A model generated the notes under the pieces. It ran no database searches. It was not told where the DNA came from and worked only from the letters and a program-made list of their open reading frames with translations. Below are positions 10,120 to 20,554 of a stretch of 64,000 nucleotides of DNA, in pieces; the stretch's first letter is position 1; the number at the start of each line of letters is the position of its first letter. Source of the stretch: Methylobacillus gramineus (lineage in GTDB: Bacteria > Pseudomonadota > Gammaproteobacteria > Burkholderiales > Methylophilaceae); assembly GCF_020532675.1 (NCBI RefSeq), contig NZ_JAJAVE010000003.1, positions 1-64,000 on the forward strand, in the 5' to 3' direction. The position numbers and the translations under genes are program-made.

Positions 10120-10689
10120 TTAAGTGTCACCTTGCTGCATTTCTAAATGCAAGACTGCTGGCAGGAATATCTCCGTGACCAAGATGGCCGAACATTTTAA
10201 GGTAAATACTGAGCGTCTGGCCCACAATACCTTTGGCAATCCGTCCAACCCGGCAGCAGCCTGGCGGTAAAGAAAATGATGCGGGCCCAGTTTTTTATAC
10301 TGCAAGGGTACGCGGCGTATGGTCGGATCAGAGAACAGGGTGCTACCAAGTGATCGATTACCCAGAGTGACCAAACCACGCCAGGCACCTTGCATGACCG
10401 CATGTGGCAATACGCTATGCGCAAACACCACGGCCCTGCCTTCACACTGCAGGTGCACATCGCGCAACCAGGCCTTGCGCCTTGAGAGGCAACGCAACAG
10501 CCGTGCTTCACTCAGATGCGGCCTGGCCTCTTGCACGCGCACTGGACGCACAGAAAAATGCTGACAACGCAGCTGCAGGCGGCGTGTCAGTGAACCACCA
10601 TCTGTCAGCCAGGGTTTATAAGCAGCACTTCCCACCGGCGTATTCAGCCAGCGATCACGCGCCTTGTGGGGATAGGAAAATACTTTCAC
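10120..10689 (-). CDS. ubiC: Chorismate lyase
   Basis: Predicted to split chorismate into 4-hydroxybenzoate and pyruvate. The 189-aa product is poorly conserved, as is usual for UbiC, but shows the family pattern around [13 protein letters not shown], the VREVHLQCEG-like core and the late [13 protein letters not shown]. The call rests on these plus its position 5 nt before ubiA and 12 nt after recG on the same strand. Confidence 0.88.
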   Translation of the reverse strand: MKVFSYPHKARDRWLNTPVGSAAYKPWLTDGGSLTRRLQLRCQHFSVRPVRVQEARPHLSEARLLRCLSRRKAWLRDVHLQCEGRAVVFAHSVLPHAVMQGAWRGLVTLGNRSLGSTLFSDPTIRRVPLQYKKLGPHHFLYRQAAAGLDGLPKVLWARRSVFTLKCSAILVTEIFLPAVLHLEMQQGDT

Positions 10690-10701
10690 CTGTGGATTAT
10701 C

Positions 10702-12762
10702 TCAAACTTTGACCAATTCTTCCGCATGCCCCAGCCAGCGCTGCAAATGGGCAGCGGCAGCCTGGGGCTGCTGTTGCAGTAATTGTTCGGCTATCTCCAT
10801 CGCGGCCTGCAGCAAATCGGCATCACGATCCAGATCTGCAATCTTGAGCATGGGCACGCCGCTCTGGCGTATGCCCATGAACTCACCAGGGCCACGCAAT
10901 GCCAGGTCGGCCTTGGCAATAGCAAATCCATCGCTGGATTCGTAAATAATCTTAAGCCGCGCCCGTGCGGTCTCAGACAATTTTCCATCTTGATACAGCA
11001 ATATACAGCTACTCTTTGCTGCACCACGCCCAACCCGGCCGCGTAACTGATGCAGTTGCGACAGACCCATGCGTTCAGCGTGCTCAATCACCATCAAGCT
11101 GGCATTCGGGACATCTACGCCCACTTCAATCACCGTAGTCGCCACCAGCAACTGCGTCTCGCCACCACTGAATGCGGCCATGACAGCCTGTTTTTCCGCT
11201 GCCTTCATGCGCCCATGCACCAGGCCCACACGCAGATCAGGGAAGGAGGTTTGCAGGATCTCGTAGGTGTCCATCACTGTCTGCAATTGCAGGGCTTCAG
11301 ATTCCTCAATCAAGGGGCATACCCAGTATGCCTGCCTGCCCTGCATACATGCTTCGCGCACCCGCTCCAGCACCTCATCCCGGCGCGCATCAGACACCAG
11401 GCGCGTCACCACCGGGGTGCGTCCTGGTGGCAGCTCATCAATCACCGACACATCAAGATCAGCAAAATAACTCATGGATAAAGTCCGCGGAATAGGAGTT
11501 GCACTCATCATCAACTGATGAGGCTGTATGCCCTTCTGCCGTAATGACAGGCGTTGCTGCACCCCAAACCGATGCTGTTCATCGACAATCGCCAATCCTA
11601 ATCGGGAAAACTGCACTTGATCCTGAAACAGGGCATGGGTACCGATCACCAGCTGGGATTCACCACTGGCAACGCTTTCCAGCATGCCACGCCGCTCTTT
11701 CTTTCCCTGGCTGCCCGCAAGCCAGGCAACGGCTATGCCCAAAGGCTGCAGCCATACTTGCATCTTGCGGTAATGTTGTTCGGCGAGGATTTCCGTTGGG
11801 GCCATGATCGCTGCCTGCCAGCCGCTTTCTATGGCTTGCAAGGCTGCCATCGCCGCCACTATGGTTTTGCCGCTACCCACATCTCCTTGCAGCAAACGCT
11901 GCATGGGGTGGGATTGCTCCAGATCGTGACAAATTTCCATGGCGACTTTCTGCTGGGCAGATGTCAGGGCAAACGGCAGACTACGCAGCAATCCGGTGAT
12001 CAGCTTGCGTGATGGGCCAAAAGCAGGCGCCCCTTGATGTCGCCGCCTTGCATGGTGCTTGCGCATGGAGAGTTGTTGCGCCAACAACTCATCAAATGCC
12101 AGTCTGCGCCACGCAGGGCTTTCCCGTTCCTGCAGACTGTAAAGATCAGCATCGGCCGCGGGGTGATGCAAACCGTTGAGACTGGCAGCAAACCCTGGCA
12201 GATCAAGCCGGTGATAGATATCCTGCGGCAGGGTTTCACCCAGATCCGCACGCTCCAGCGCCCAGGCAATCCACTTGCGCAAACTCGCCTGGCTCAAGCC
12301 TGAGGTGGTAGGGTAAACCGGGGTCAGGGCATCTTGTACCGGCTCATCCTCAGCCACCGTCCGATATTGGGGATGTACCATTTCCCAGCCAAAGAAGCCG
12401 CCACGCACATCACCAAAGGCGCGGACGTAAGCACCAACTTTAAGGCTGGCTAGCTGACTGGGATAGAAATGCAGGAAACGCAGGGTGATCTGCCCTGAAT
12501 CATCCTTCAGACGACAGATCAAGGCCTTGCGCGGACGGTATTGCACCTCCGCATGAACAATTGCTCCCTGCACTTGGGCCTGCTCACCACTGCGCAGTTC
12601 ACGAATCGCAGTGATCCTGGTTTCATCGACATAGCGCAAGGGCATATGGAGCAACAAACCCTGCACATCCAAAATGCCAAGCTTATGCAAACGGGTGAGC
12701 AAGGCCTTGGTAAAGGCCTTCAGACCCTCAAGCCTGGTATTGCCGGGAATGGGTTGCGCCAT
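10702..12762 (-). CDS. recG: ATP-dependent DNA helicase RecG
   Basis: Branch-migrating helicase that processes stalled replication forks and recombination intermediates. In the 686-aa protein a wedge/OB domain precedes the SF2 helicase core: Walker A GDVGSGKT, DEQH in place of DEAD, SATPIPRT (motif III), and a TRG-like C-terminal hairpin region (RGRVGRG is motif VI). Length is typical (E. coli 693). In many Proteobacteria recG closes the gmk-rpoZ-spoT series, as it does here with ridA between. Confidence 0.97.
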   Translation of the reverse strand: MAQPIPGNTRLEGLKAFTKALLTRLHKLGILDVQGLLLHMPLRYVDETRITAIRELRSGEQAQVQGAIVHAEVQYRPRKALICRLKDDSGQITLRFLHFYPSQLASLKVGAYVRAFGDVRGGFFGWEMVHPQYRTVAEDEPVQDALTPVYPTTSGLSQASLRKWIAWALERADLGETLPQDIYHRLDLPGFAASLNGLHHPAADADLYSLQERESPAWRRLAFDELLAQQLSMRKHHARRRHQGAPAFGPSRKLITGLLRSLPFALTSAQQKVAMEICHDLEQSHPMQRLLQGDVGSGKTIVAAMAALQAIESGWQAAIMAPTEILAEQHYRKMQVWLQPLGIAVAWLAGSQGKKERRGMLESVASGESQLVIGTHALFQDQVQFSRLGLAIVDEQHRFGVQQRLSLRQKGIQPHQLMMSATPIPRTLSMSYFADLDVSVIDELPPGRTPVVTRLVSDARRDEVLERVREACMQGRQAYWVCPLIEESEALQLQTVMDTYEILQTSFPDLRVGLVHGRMKAAEKQAVMAAFSGGETQLLVATTVIEVGVDVPNASLMVIEHAERMGLSQLHQLRGRVGRGAAKSSCILLYQDGKLSETARARLKIIYESSDGFAIAKADLALRGPGEFMGIRQSGVPMLKIADLDRDADLLQAAMEIAEQLLQQQPQAAAAHLQRWLGHAEELVKV

Positions 12763-12811
12763 GCTTTAGGGCCTGCTCACACAATCTGGATGGCGCATCA
12801 AGAAGTAAAGA

Positions 12812-13198
12812 CTAGGCGCCAATCTCCAGCACGCCATCGGCTTCCACCAGCGCGTTCCTGGGCAGCTGTGCCACGCCTACCGCTGCACGTGCAGGATAAG
12901 GCTGGGTAAAGTACTCTGCCATGATGGTGTTCACCAGGGCAAAATGTGACAGGTCTGTGAGGAAAATATTCAGCTTGACCACATCGGCCAGCGATCCACC
13001 AGCAGCTTCAGCCACTGCCTTGAGATTCTTGAACACACGATGCACTTGCGCTTCAATACCATCCACCATTTCCATGTTGTCAGGATCCAGACCGATCTGG
13101 CCGGACAGGTAAACGGTACTGCCATTGACCTTGACCGCCTGTGAGTAAGTGCCAATGGCTTGTGGGGCACCGTCGGTATGTATGATCTGCTTTGCCAT
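12812..13198 (-). CDS. ridA: RidA family enamine/imine deaminase
   Basis: Hydrolyses reactive 2-aminoacrylate-type enamines released by PLP enzymes. The 128-aa length, the [13 protein letters not shown] start and the [16 protein letters not shown] segment with the conserved arginine are diagnostic. The ATG at 13198 is chosen over an upstream in-frame codon because it gives the family N-terminus and has a GGAG-type ribosome site just before it. The gene lies between spoT and recG. Confidence 0.95.
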   Translation of the reverse strand: MAKQIIHTDGAPQAIGTYSQAVKVNGSTVYLSGQIGLDPDNMEMVDGIEAQVHRVFKNLKAVAEAAGGSLADVVKLNIFLTDLSHFALVNTIMAEYFTQPYPARAAVGVAQLPRNALVEADGVLEIGA

Positions 13199-13229
13199 GA
13201 ATGTTTCTCCTGAATGTAAAAACGTCTTG

Positions 13230-15452
13230 TTATTGGACCCGCTGCTCATTGCCCGCACCCTTGACGCGATTGATCCTGACCACATCAGGGATCTTGCGCA
13301 GGCGGCGCATGAGTTCAGCCAGATGCACGCGATTTTCCACCTGCACCGTGAAATTCATATTGGTATACGTGCTGTTATCCGCTTCTTCCATGCTGACATT
13401 GTCAATATTGGATCCTGCTTCCGCGATACCAGAGGCGATCTTGGCCAGCATGCCCCTGCGATTGGCCACCACCAGCTTGAGACTGACCTTGTACAGTCTA
13501 TGGCCTTGAGGATCCCACTCCACATCCAGCCACTTATCCGGGTCAAGACGGAATTTCCGTATCGCCGGACAGTCATGGGTATGGATGACCAAGCCCTTAT
13601 CCTTATTGATAAAGCCAAGGATAGGATCCCCTGGGATCGGGCGGCAGCATTGGGCGAACTGCACTGCCATGCCCTCGGAACCGCGAATTGTGATGGTATC
13701 CAGCACCTTGGGCGAAGACTTCTGGTTGCCATCCGCCGCATCGTGCTGGCCAGCCTGCGCCATCAATTGATGCGCCACCATGACATTCAGGCGCTTGCCC
13801 AGGCCGACATCGGCCAATATTTCATCCTTGCTCTTGGCGCCATAATCCCGTATCAGACGCTGCCAAGCCGTATCGTCAATGGTGGCAGGATTGGCATGTA
13901 GCGCTCGCAATGCCTGATTGAGCATGCGCTCACCCAGCAGGGCAGATTCAGTAGACTGCATGGACTTGAGATAATGGCGGATATGCGCACGTGCCTTGCC
14001 GGTCAACACATAATTGAGCCAGGCTGGATTGGGATGCGCATGCGCTGCAGTAATAATTTCCACATGATCGCCATTGTGCAATTCGGTACGCAGGGGCGCC
14101 AGTTCCTGGTTGATCTTCACCGCTACACAGCGGTTGCCGATATCCGTATGCACGGCATAGGCAAAATCCACCGCTGTAGCGCCCTTGGGCAGGGCCATGA
14201 TGGTGCCCTTGGGCGTGAAGACATAGACCTCGTCCGGGAACAGGTCCACCTTGAAGTGCTCCAGAAACTCCAGTGAGTCGCTGCTCTCGCTCTGGATGTC
14301 AAGCAAACGCTGCAACCACTGGTGTGTCTGCTGCTGCAATGCCGTCAGGTGGGCATCTGTCGTCTTGTATAGCCAGTGCGCTGCCACCCCAGCATCGGCA
14401 ATATTATGCATTTCATTACTGCGTATCTGTACTTCTATGGGCGTGCCGAACGGGCCGAACAGCGTGGTATGCAATGACTGGTAGCCATTGGCCTTGGGGA
14501 TGGCGATATAGTCCTTGAACTTGCCTGGAATCGGCTTGTAGAGGCTGTGAAGCACACCCAGCGTGTAATAACAGGTGGGCAGGTCACGCACGATTACCCT
14601 GAAGCCGTAAATATCGTAAATCTGGGAGAACGTGACGGTCTTGCCCGTCATTTTTTTATAGATACTGTAGAGATGCTTCTCACGGCCAGTCACATCGGCT
14701 TCTATCTGGCTATCCTGCAAGCGCTGGCGAATCGCATCCAGTATCTTGCCCACCACCTCCTTGCGATTGCCGCGCGCCGCCATCACGGCCTTGGAAATCA
14801 CGCGATAGCGCATGGGATAGAGAAACTTGAAGCTCAGGTCTTCCAGCGTCTGGTAAATCTCGTTCAAGCCCAAGCGGTTGGCAATCGGCGCATAGATATC
14901 CAGCGTCTCACGTGCGATGCGTTTCTGCTTTTCCGGCTTCATCACATCCAGCGTACTCATGTTGTGCAGGCGATCAGCCAGCTTGACCAGAATCACACGC
15001 ACATCCTGCGACATGGCCAACAACATTTTGCGGAAATTTTCTGCCTGAGCCTGGGTAGCACTCTGGAACTCGATTTTGTCGAGCTTGGATAAACCATCAA
15101 CCAATTCAGCCACTTGCTTGCCAAACTGATCACTAATTTCCTGCTTGGTGACGCCAGTATCCTCAACCACATCATGCAGCAAGGCAGCAATCAGCGTGGG
15201 AGGATCCAGGTGCAGGTCGGCCAGTATGCCAGCGACACTGACGGGGTGAATAACATATGGCTCACCACTACGGCGCACCTGGCCCTCATGGGCAGCAGCA
15301 CTGAAGCGATAAGCCGCCCAGATTTGCTCTATGTCTTCTTGTTTGAGATATTCCCGCAGACGCAGGGTGAGTCGAGATTCTTCGCTATCGGCTGGCAGCA
15401 AAGGGGCTGGGGCTATGGGTTCTGCTGGTCGTTTGGCAGCGGTTTTAGGCAT
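13230..15452 (-). CDS. spoT: Bifunctional (p)ppGpp synthetase/hydrolase SpoT/Rsh
   Basis: Long RelA/SpoT homologue of 740 aa controlling the stringent response alarmone. The N-terminal HD hydrolase domain keeps H93-D94 in HDVVEDTG. The synthetase domain follows ([23 protein letters not shown]) with a basic KFKD in the position that is RxKD in bifunctional enzymes and acidic in RelA. TGS (about 395-455) and C-terminal ACT domains complete the usual order. It sits in the classical gmk-rpoZ-spoT-recG neighbourhood and is probably the main or only long Rsh, though that cannot be told from one window. Confidence 0.95.
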   Translation of the reverse strand: MPKTAAKRPAEPIAPAPLLPADSEESRLTLRLREYLKQEDIEQIWAAYRFSAAAHEGQVRRSGEPYVIHPVSVAGILADLHLDPPTLIAALLHDVVEDTGVTKQEISDQFGKQVAELVDGLSKLDKIEFQSATQAQAENFRKMLLAMSQDVRVILVKLADRLHNMSTLDVMKPEKQKRIARETLDIYAPIANRLGLNEIYQTLEDLSFKFLYPMRYRVISKAVMAARGNRKEVVGKILDAIRQRLQDSQIEADVTGREKHLYSIYKKMTGKTVTFSQIYDIYGFRVIVRDLPTCYYTLGVLHSLYKPIPGKFKDYIAIPKANGYQSLHTTLFGPFGTPIEVQIRSNEMHNIADAGVAAHWLYKTTDAHLTALQQQTHQWLQRLLDIQSESSDSLEFLEHFKVDLFPDEVYVFTPKGTIMALPKGATAVDFAYAVHTDIGNRCVAVKINQELAPLRTELHNGDHVEIITAAHAHPNPAWLNYVLTGKARAHIRHYLKSMQSTESALLGERMLNQALRALHANPATIDDTAWQRLIRDYGAKSKDEILADVGLGKRLNVMVAHQLMAQAGQHDAADGNQKSSPKVLDTITIRGSEGMAVQFAQCCRPIPGDPILGFINKDKGLVIHTHDCPAIRKFRLDPDKWLDVEWDPQGHRLYKVSLKLVVANRRGMLAKIASGIAEAGSNIDNVSMEEADNSTYTNMNFTVQVENRVHLAELMRRLRKIPDVVRINRVKGAGNEQRVQ

Positions 15453-15555
15453 AAGTTTATGAATAAGTGACTAACAAAAACGCTCGCCAACTCGGTGCAC
15501 AACTTGTGCACCGATTGCAAAACCGAACTGTTAAGCGTGATGCAACACTGGCGAA

Positions 15556-15768
15556 TCAGGCATGTCCGCGATTAAGTACTTCCAGGCCAACCTTGTTGGC
15601 AGCAATTTCACGCAATGCCAATACTGTAGGCTTGTCCTTGTGACCATGCACATTGACCAGCGGTTCAGATCCATTCGCCAGTTGGCGTGCACGATATGCA
15701 GCAACAAGGGTAAGCTGGAAGCGATTTGGAATTTTTTCCAGACAGTCATCAACGGTAATACGTGCCAT
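15556..15768 (-). CDS. rpoZ: RNA polymerase omega subunit
   Basis: The 70-aa protein begins [19 protein letters not shown], the near-invariant omega N-terminus that contacts beta-prime, and continues with the ARQLANG segment. Omega also forms part of a ppGpp-binding site on RNA polymerase, which fits its place between gmk and spoT. A GGAG lies about 12 nt before the ATG. Confidence 0.98.
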   Translation of the reverse strand: MARITVDDCLEKIPNRFQLTLVAAYRARQLANGSEPLVNVHGHKDKPTVLALREIAANKVGLEVLNRGHA

Positions 15769-15822
15769 TTTATGGGGTTCTCCTGAATATTTTCGGGTCT
15801 ACACACCAAGTATTAAAGCGCT

Positions 15823-16431
15823 TTACAGCAGGTTTTTTACCATGGTCTGGTGCTTGGCCAACTGTGTATCACGCTTGAGTCTCTGGGTGCGGATGATTGC
15901 GCGTAGGTCTTCCAACGCATGTTCGAATCTGTCGTTGATTGTAACATAGTCAAACTCGGCCACGTGGCTCATCTCATCCCTGGCAGCCGCCAGTCTGCGC
16001 TGGATCACTTCCGCGTTGTCCTGCCCTCTATTGTTGAGGCGCTGCTCCAGGGCTTCTATGGACGGTGGCAGTATAAAAATACTGATGGCATCAGGATATT
16101 GCTGCCTGACCTGCTGGGCGCCCTGCCAGTCGATCTCCAGCACTAGGTCATACCCTGACGCCAGCACCCCATTCACCGTGGATTGGGAAGTCCCATAGCG
16201 TGCACCATGCACCTGGGCACTTTCAAGAAAATCACCATGCCCCAGCATTTCTATGAATACAGCCTCATCCACAAAATAATAATGCACCCCTTCCATTTCA
16301 CCTGGGCGCGGCTGACGCGTGGTGTGGGAAACGGATAGTTTGACGTGCTCATCGGCATCCAGCAAAGCGCCAACCAATGAAGTCTTGCCAGCCCCTGAGG
16401 GGGCCGTAATGATAAAAAGATTACCCATCAT
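15823..16431 (-). CDS. gmk: Guanylate kinase
   Basis: Phosphorylates GMP to GDP. The 202-aa enzyme has the P-loop APSGAGKTS at residues 9-17, the GMP-binding SVSHTTRQPRPGE loop and the lid-region arginines. It is first in the gmk-rpoZ-spoT-ridA-recG series; its reaction supplies guanine nucleotides that SpoT acts on. Confidence 0.98.
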   Translation of the reverse strand: MMGNLFIITAPSGAGKTSLVGALLDADEHVKLSVSHTTRQPRPGEMEGVHYYFVDEAVFIEMLGHGDFLESAQVHGARYGTSQSTVNGVLASGYDLVLEIDWQGAQQVRQQYPDAISIFILPPSIEALEQRLNNRGQDNAEVIQRRLAAARDEMSHVAEFDYVTINDRFEHALEDLRAIIRTQRLKRDTQLAKHQTMVKNLL

Positions 16432-16462
16432 ATGTCCATCGTGAAATCTCTAGAAAGCTCTC

Positions 16463-17503
16463 TTACAGCACAATATTGCGCTTATAGCGTATGGACGACA
16501 ACAAGGCCGCCACAATGAATACTACCCCGACCAGCCCCGTGACCACCTCGGGAACATGCTGGTAAATGGAATAGAACATCACCAGCCCCAGCACGCCAAT
16601 GGCGTAATGCGCCCCGTGCTCCAGGAATACATAATTATCCAGCGTGCCCTTATACACCATGCGTACAGTGAGTGACCGCACGAACATCGCGCCTATGGTC
16701 AGGCCCAGCATGATGATCACGACATCGCGGGTAATGGCAAATGCGCCAATCACACCATCAAACGAGAACGAAGCGTCCAGAATCTCAAGGTAGAGAAACC
16801 CCATGGCCCCATTGCGCTTGGCGGTTTTGGCGATCGCATCACCCTCGGCCTGGGAGGAGAAAAAATTACCCATGCTATCAATCAGCACATATAAGACGAC
16901 CCCACATAATCCCGACAAGAGGATGGTCAGGCGCTCTTCCTGTGAAATCGGCAGAAAGTTCTGCAAGGCCAGCAAGATCAGCAAGATCACGACGATACTG
17001 ATGGACTCCATGCGGCCCAGCCTGCTCAGCGCAGCTTCGATACGCCCTAGCCAGTGCAGCTCTTTGCCGGAATCAAAAATGAAACTGAGGAAGACCAGGA
17101 ACAGGAAGGAACCGCCAAATGCAGCAATCGCGGTATGTCCATCATCCAGATAATCTGCATATAGCACTGGATTGTTGATCGCCATGTGCGCAACATCAAA
17201 CAAGCCCTGCCCAGTAGCCACCGCCACCAGCAGCAAGGGGAACAGCAAACGCACCCCAAATACGGCGATCAGTATCCCGATGGTGAGGAATATATGCCGC
17301 CACTTCTCATCCATCTCCTTGAGAATAGACGCATTCACCACGGCATTATCAAAGGAGAGAGACACTTCCATAATGCCCAGTATCAAGGCCACACTCAATG
17401 CAGGCCAGATACCGGCGATGCTGCCTTTGAGCTCATACCCCCAAAGCGCAGCAAGGCCAAGGCAGACGAATGTCACAAGAAATGAGTATCGAAAATCGCG
17501 CAT
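16463..17503 (-). CDS. TerC/DUF475 family integral membrane protein
   Basis: A 346-aa multi-pass protein with about nine hydrophobic segments. Acidic residues inside membrane segments, as in MEVSLSFDNAVVNA and EILDASFSFDGVIGAFAIT, are characteristic of TerC-like DUF475 proteins and suggest cation handling; relatives are linked to tellurite resistance and to metal export or metallation. No function is proven for this subgroup. It is inserted between yicC and gmk, which are often direct neighbours elsewhere, and lies 31 nt before gmk on the same strand. Confidence 0.85.
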   Translation of the reverse strand: MRDFRYSFLVTFVCLGLAALWGYELKGSIAGIWPALSVALILGIMEVSLSFDNAVVNASILKEMDEKWRHIFLTIGILIAVFGVRLLFPLLLVAVATGQGLFDVAHMAINNPVLYADYLDDGHTAIAAFGGSFLFLVFLSFIFDSGKELHWLGRIEAALSRLGRMESISIVVILLILLALQNFLPISQEERLTILLSGLCGVVLYVLIDSMGNFFSSQAEGDAIAKTAKRNGAMGFLYLEILDASFSFDGVIGAFAITRDVVIIMLGLTIGAMFVRSLTVRMVYKGTLDNYVFLEHGAHYAIGVLGLVMFYSIYQHVPEVVTGLVGVVFIVAALLSSIRYKRNIVL

Positions 17504-17586
17504 TAATATTCCGGATCGTTTGAAATGAATGTCTGGTCCGACCAGGCAAATACACTGGCAAGGACTCGTATTTTACGTGCTGACGA

Positions 17587-18453
17587 TTACTCGATGTTCT
17601 GAATTTGCTCGCGCATTTGCTCTATCAAGAGCTTGAGGGCCATTGAAACCTGCGAAACCTCGGTCGAGACTGACTTGGCGCCCAAGGTATTAGCTTCCCG
17701 GTTCAGTTCCTGCATCAGGAAGTCCAGGCGTTTGCCAGCAGGGCTGCCCGCTTCCAGGATACGCTTGACCTCTTCAATGTGTGCCCCCAGGCGACTCAGC
17801 TCCTCATCCACATCAATGCGTTGAGCAAAAATGGTGAGCTCCTGGCGCACTCGCTCCTCATCAACCGACTTCAGCGCCTCCTGCAACTTGGCTGACAGGC
17901 GCTCCTGATATACCTTCAACTGGGCAGGCAGCAATGGCCTTACCTGATCCACCAGCACTTCCATCTCCGCCAGGCGGGCGTGTATCAATGCCTTGAGCTT
18001 GATGCCCTCACGTGCTCGTGACTCGGTCATATCCTGCAATACCTTCACCAGGCTTTCCTTGATAGCCTCTGCCAGCACCTCATGATCTGCCGCATCCCCC
18101 AGCATCACGCCTGGCCAGCGCAGGATATCGGCAACACTCAGGGGACGACTTTCCGGAAAATGACGCTGCACGCTCACCGTCATCTGCGCCAGTTGCTGCA
18201 GGACATTGTCATCCAATTGCACCTGGCGTTGGTCGGCATTGCGCTGCATCAGACTGATGCGACATTCAACCTTGCCACGCCCCAAACGCGCACTGATCAG
18301 TTCCCGCACCAGCGGTTCAAACATGCGTACATTGTCATCCAGCTTCAGGTGTAACTCGAGATATCTGTGGTTTACCGAGCGCAGCTCCAGCAGCAAAACA
18401 CCGCTTGCCACCTCACTTTCAAGCGAGGCATAGCCGGTCATACTGAACATCAT
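17587..18453 (-). CDS. yicC: YicC/YloC family endoribonuclease
   Basis: The 288-aa protein begins with the family pattern MTGYA and has the C-terminal DUF1732-type region (EEVKRILEAGSPAGKRLDF, then LNREANTLGAKS), the most conserved part of the family. YicC homologues are described as endoribonucleases acting in RNA or sRNA turnover. ATG at 18453 is used; a second ATG one codon on (18450) is equivalent. The gene is divergent from the Ser/Thr kinase gene and begins the leftward yicC/TerC-like/gmk series. Confidence 0.93.
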   Translation of the reverse strand: MMFSMTGYASLESEVASGVLLLELRSVNHRYLELHLKLDDNVRMFEPLVRELISARLGRGKVECRISLMQRNADQRQVQLDDNVLQQLAQMTVSVQRHFPESRPLSVADILRWPGVMLGDAADHEVLAEAIKESLVKVLQDMTESRAREGIKLKALIHARLAEMEVLVDQVRPLLPAQLKVYQERLSAKLQEALKSVDEERVRQELTIFAQRIDVDEELSRLGAHIEEVKRILEAGSPAGKRLDFLMQELNREANTLGAKSVSTEVSQVSMALKLLIEQMREQIQNIE

Positions 18454-18557
18454 GGTGATAGCCGTTCCTGATTAAATTTGGCCCATGGTATCAAATCCCA
18501 GAGGATTCATGACAGAATAGCTGGCGAAAGTTTAGTGGTAATACACCAAAATCCAGC

Positions 18558-19487
18558 ATGCAAGCCAACCAAAATCTAGCCCTGCCGGCGGGGTATCAAC
18601 TTCAGGGTTATGAAATCAGAAAACTCCTGAGTGCAGGTGGCTTCAGCTTCGTCTATATCGCACGCGACCTGGAGAACCAGAGCACGGTGGCGATCAAGGA
18701 ATATCTTCCCAACACCCTGGCCTTGCGCCAGGAAGGTGTGCAGGTCAAAATCCCCTCAGAAGAAGCCTCCACGGGGTTTCGTTTTGGCCTCAAATGTTTT
18801 TTCGAGGAAGGCCGCGCGCTCGCCAATATCGAGCACAAGAATATTGTACGGGTACTCAATTTTTTTCGGGCCAACGATACCGTTTACATGGTGATGCATT
18901 ACGAACGTGGCAAATCCCTGCAAGAACATATCTTGTCGCAGGACACGGCGATGGCCGAAATCATCATACGCCGTGTCTTCGGCGAATTATTGAATGGTCT
19001 GCGCGAAGTACATACACAAAAACTGCTGCACCTGGATATCAAGCCCGCCAATATCTATATCAGGCTGGATGGCTCACCCGTACTGCTGGACTTTGGCTCG
19101 GCCAGACAGGCACTCACCAATACGCCATCTACACTTCCTCCCAGCTATACACCTGGCTTTGCCGCACCGGAACAATATGGTGAACGCAAACACCTGGGGC
19201 CATGGAGTGATGTCTACAGCATAGGGGCCAGCATGTATGCCTGCCTGATGCAATCTGCGCCACTGGCCGCTGATATACGGCTGAAGAAAGACTTGTTGCC
19301 CCCCGCAGCCAGAATTGGCAAAGGTGTTTACTCCAGCCATCTGCTCAGGCTTATCGATAGCTGCATGGCGCTAGATCACCTGGAGCGGCCACAAAGCCTG
19401 TTTGCATTACAAAAGGTCCTGATGGAAGAGCAGCCCAATCCTGCAAAAGCGGGATGGCTGCATCAATTTAAAGCCATGTTCAAGTAA
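18558..19487 (+). CDS. Hanks-type serine/threonine protein kinase
   Basis: A 309-aa soluble protein that is almost only a kinase domain. Visible motifs are a degenerate glycine loop SAGGFSFVY (25-33), the VAIK lysine K47, the catalytic loop HLDIKPAN (158-165, with D160 and N165), DFG at 178-180 and GFAAPEQY in the activation segment. No membrane or sensor domain is present. HLD replaces HRD, so it may not need activation-loop phosphorylation in the usual way. A PP2C phosphatase gene follows 33 nt downstream, so the two are likely an opposing pair; substrates are unknown. Confidence 0.93.
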   Translation: MQANQNLALPAGYQLQGYEIRKLLSAGGFSFVYIARDLENQSTVAIKEYLPNTLALRQEGVQVKIPSEEASTGFRFGLKCFFEEGRALANIEHKNIVRVLNFFRANDTVYMVMHYERGKSLQEHILSQDTAMAEIIIRRVFGELLNGLREVHTQKLLHLDIKPANIYIRLDGSPVLLDFGSARQALTNTPSTLPPSYTPGFAAPEQYGERKHLGPWSDVYSIGASMYACLMQSAPLAADIRLKKDLLPPAARIGKGVYSSHLLRLIDSCMALDHLERPQSLFALQKVLMEEQPNPAKAGWLHQFKAMFK

Positions 19488-19520
19488 GCCAGACATCGCC
19501 AGAATCGGGAGATCATCCTC

Positions 19521-20444
19521 ATGAAATTCACTATTCACCAGAGCAGCCGACGGGGCGGCCGTCGATACAATCAAGACCGACTCGCCTACTCATACAGCAA
19601 ACATGCATTGTTAATGGTGGTAGCCGATGGCATGGGCGGATATAGCCATGGGGAAATGGCAGCACAGCTTGCCGTCAAGACCTTGACGGCAGCCTTTCAA
19701 CAAATGGCAGCTCCCAGCTTGCTGGACCCAGACCATTTTCTGCGCATGCAAATCCAGAAAATCCACGAAGCCATCCATCATCTTGCCAAGCAAAAGTCGC
19801 TGGAAGAAATCCCAAAAACCACGATCGTGGCCAGCATTGTGCAGGATGACACGCTCTATTGCGCCCATGTGGGCGACTCCAGGCTGTATCACATCCGCCA
19901 GCGCCAGCTACTTTACCGCACGGAAGATCATTCCATTATCCAGATGATGCTGAAACAGGGCTTGGTAAAGGCGCAGGACATGAGCAAGCATCCTGATCGC
20001 AATAAAATATATAACTGCCTGGGCGGTGAAACGCCGCCTACCATCGACATCAGCAAGCCACGAGCGCTACACCAGGGCGATATCATTTTGCTCTGCTCCG
20101 ACGGGCTATGGGGCCACCTCAGTGATGAGCGCATCGTGGACATTCTCAATAATGGCATGAGCATCAACCAGAACATTCCCGGCCTCATCGATACCGCTGA
20201 GCGGCGAGGCGGAGATAGCAGCGACAATATCAGCGCTGCCGGGATGCAATGGGGTAGCTCGCTGGAAGATGCCCTGACCATTTCCACATTGCATATGCCG
20301 CTGGAAAACGCGAATACCATCATGAGTCCTATCACGGGACAAGCGGCCAGTCCTGATGCTCATGCACTAGCCGATTTGACCGAGGACGATATTGATCGCG
20401 CCATTGCTGAGATCCAGGTTGCCATCAATCGCAGTAAACGTTGA
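19521..20444 (+). CDS. PP2C-family Ser/Thr protein phosphatase
   Basis: A 307-aa protein. Residues 1-240 form a PPM phosphatase domain with metal-binding motifs NQD (D19), DGMGG (D36), GDSR, SDGLWG and a late SSDN; all aspartates expected for a two-metal centre appear present. Residues about 245-307 form an acidic, probably flexible tail. It is co-directional with and 33 nt after the kinase gene, and presumably reverses that kinase's phosphorylations. Confidence 0.93.
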   Translation: MKFTIHQSSRRGGRRYNQDRLAYSYSKHALLMVVADGMGGYSHGEMAAQLAVKTLTAAFQQMAAPSLLDPDHFLRMQIQKIHEAIHHLAKQKSLEEIPKTTIVASIVQDDTLYCAHVGDSRLYHIRQRQLLYRTEDHSIIQMMLKQGLVKAQDMSKHPDRNKIYNCLGGETPPTIDISKPRALHQGDIILLCSDGLWGHLSDERIVDILNNGMSINQNIPGLIDTAERRGGDSSDNISAAGMQWGSSLEDALTISTLHMPLENANTIMSPITGQAASPDAHALADLTEDDIDRAIAEIQVAINRSKR

Positions 20445-20521
20445 TATAGCGTCTACATCATGGCCATGCCTTAAAACTGGGGTTCGATGGAAATTTAAGC
20501 GAATCGATTATTTCGATCGCT

Positions 20522-20527
20522 TATAAT
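20522..20527 (+). promoter_or_regulatory. Possible -10 element for rph-rdgB-hemW
   Basis: A consensus TATAAT lies 28 nt before the rph ATG, inside the 110-bp gap after the phosphatase gene. No good -35 is seen at 16-18 bp upstream, so this is only a candidate start of a new transcription unit. Confidence 0.35.
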
Positions 20528-20554
20528 AGGCGTTTTAAAGTATCAGGATATCCC

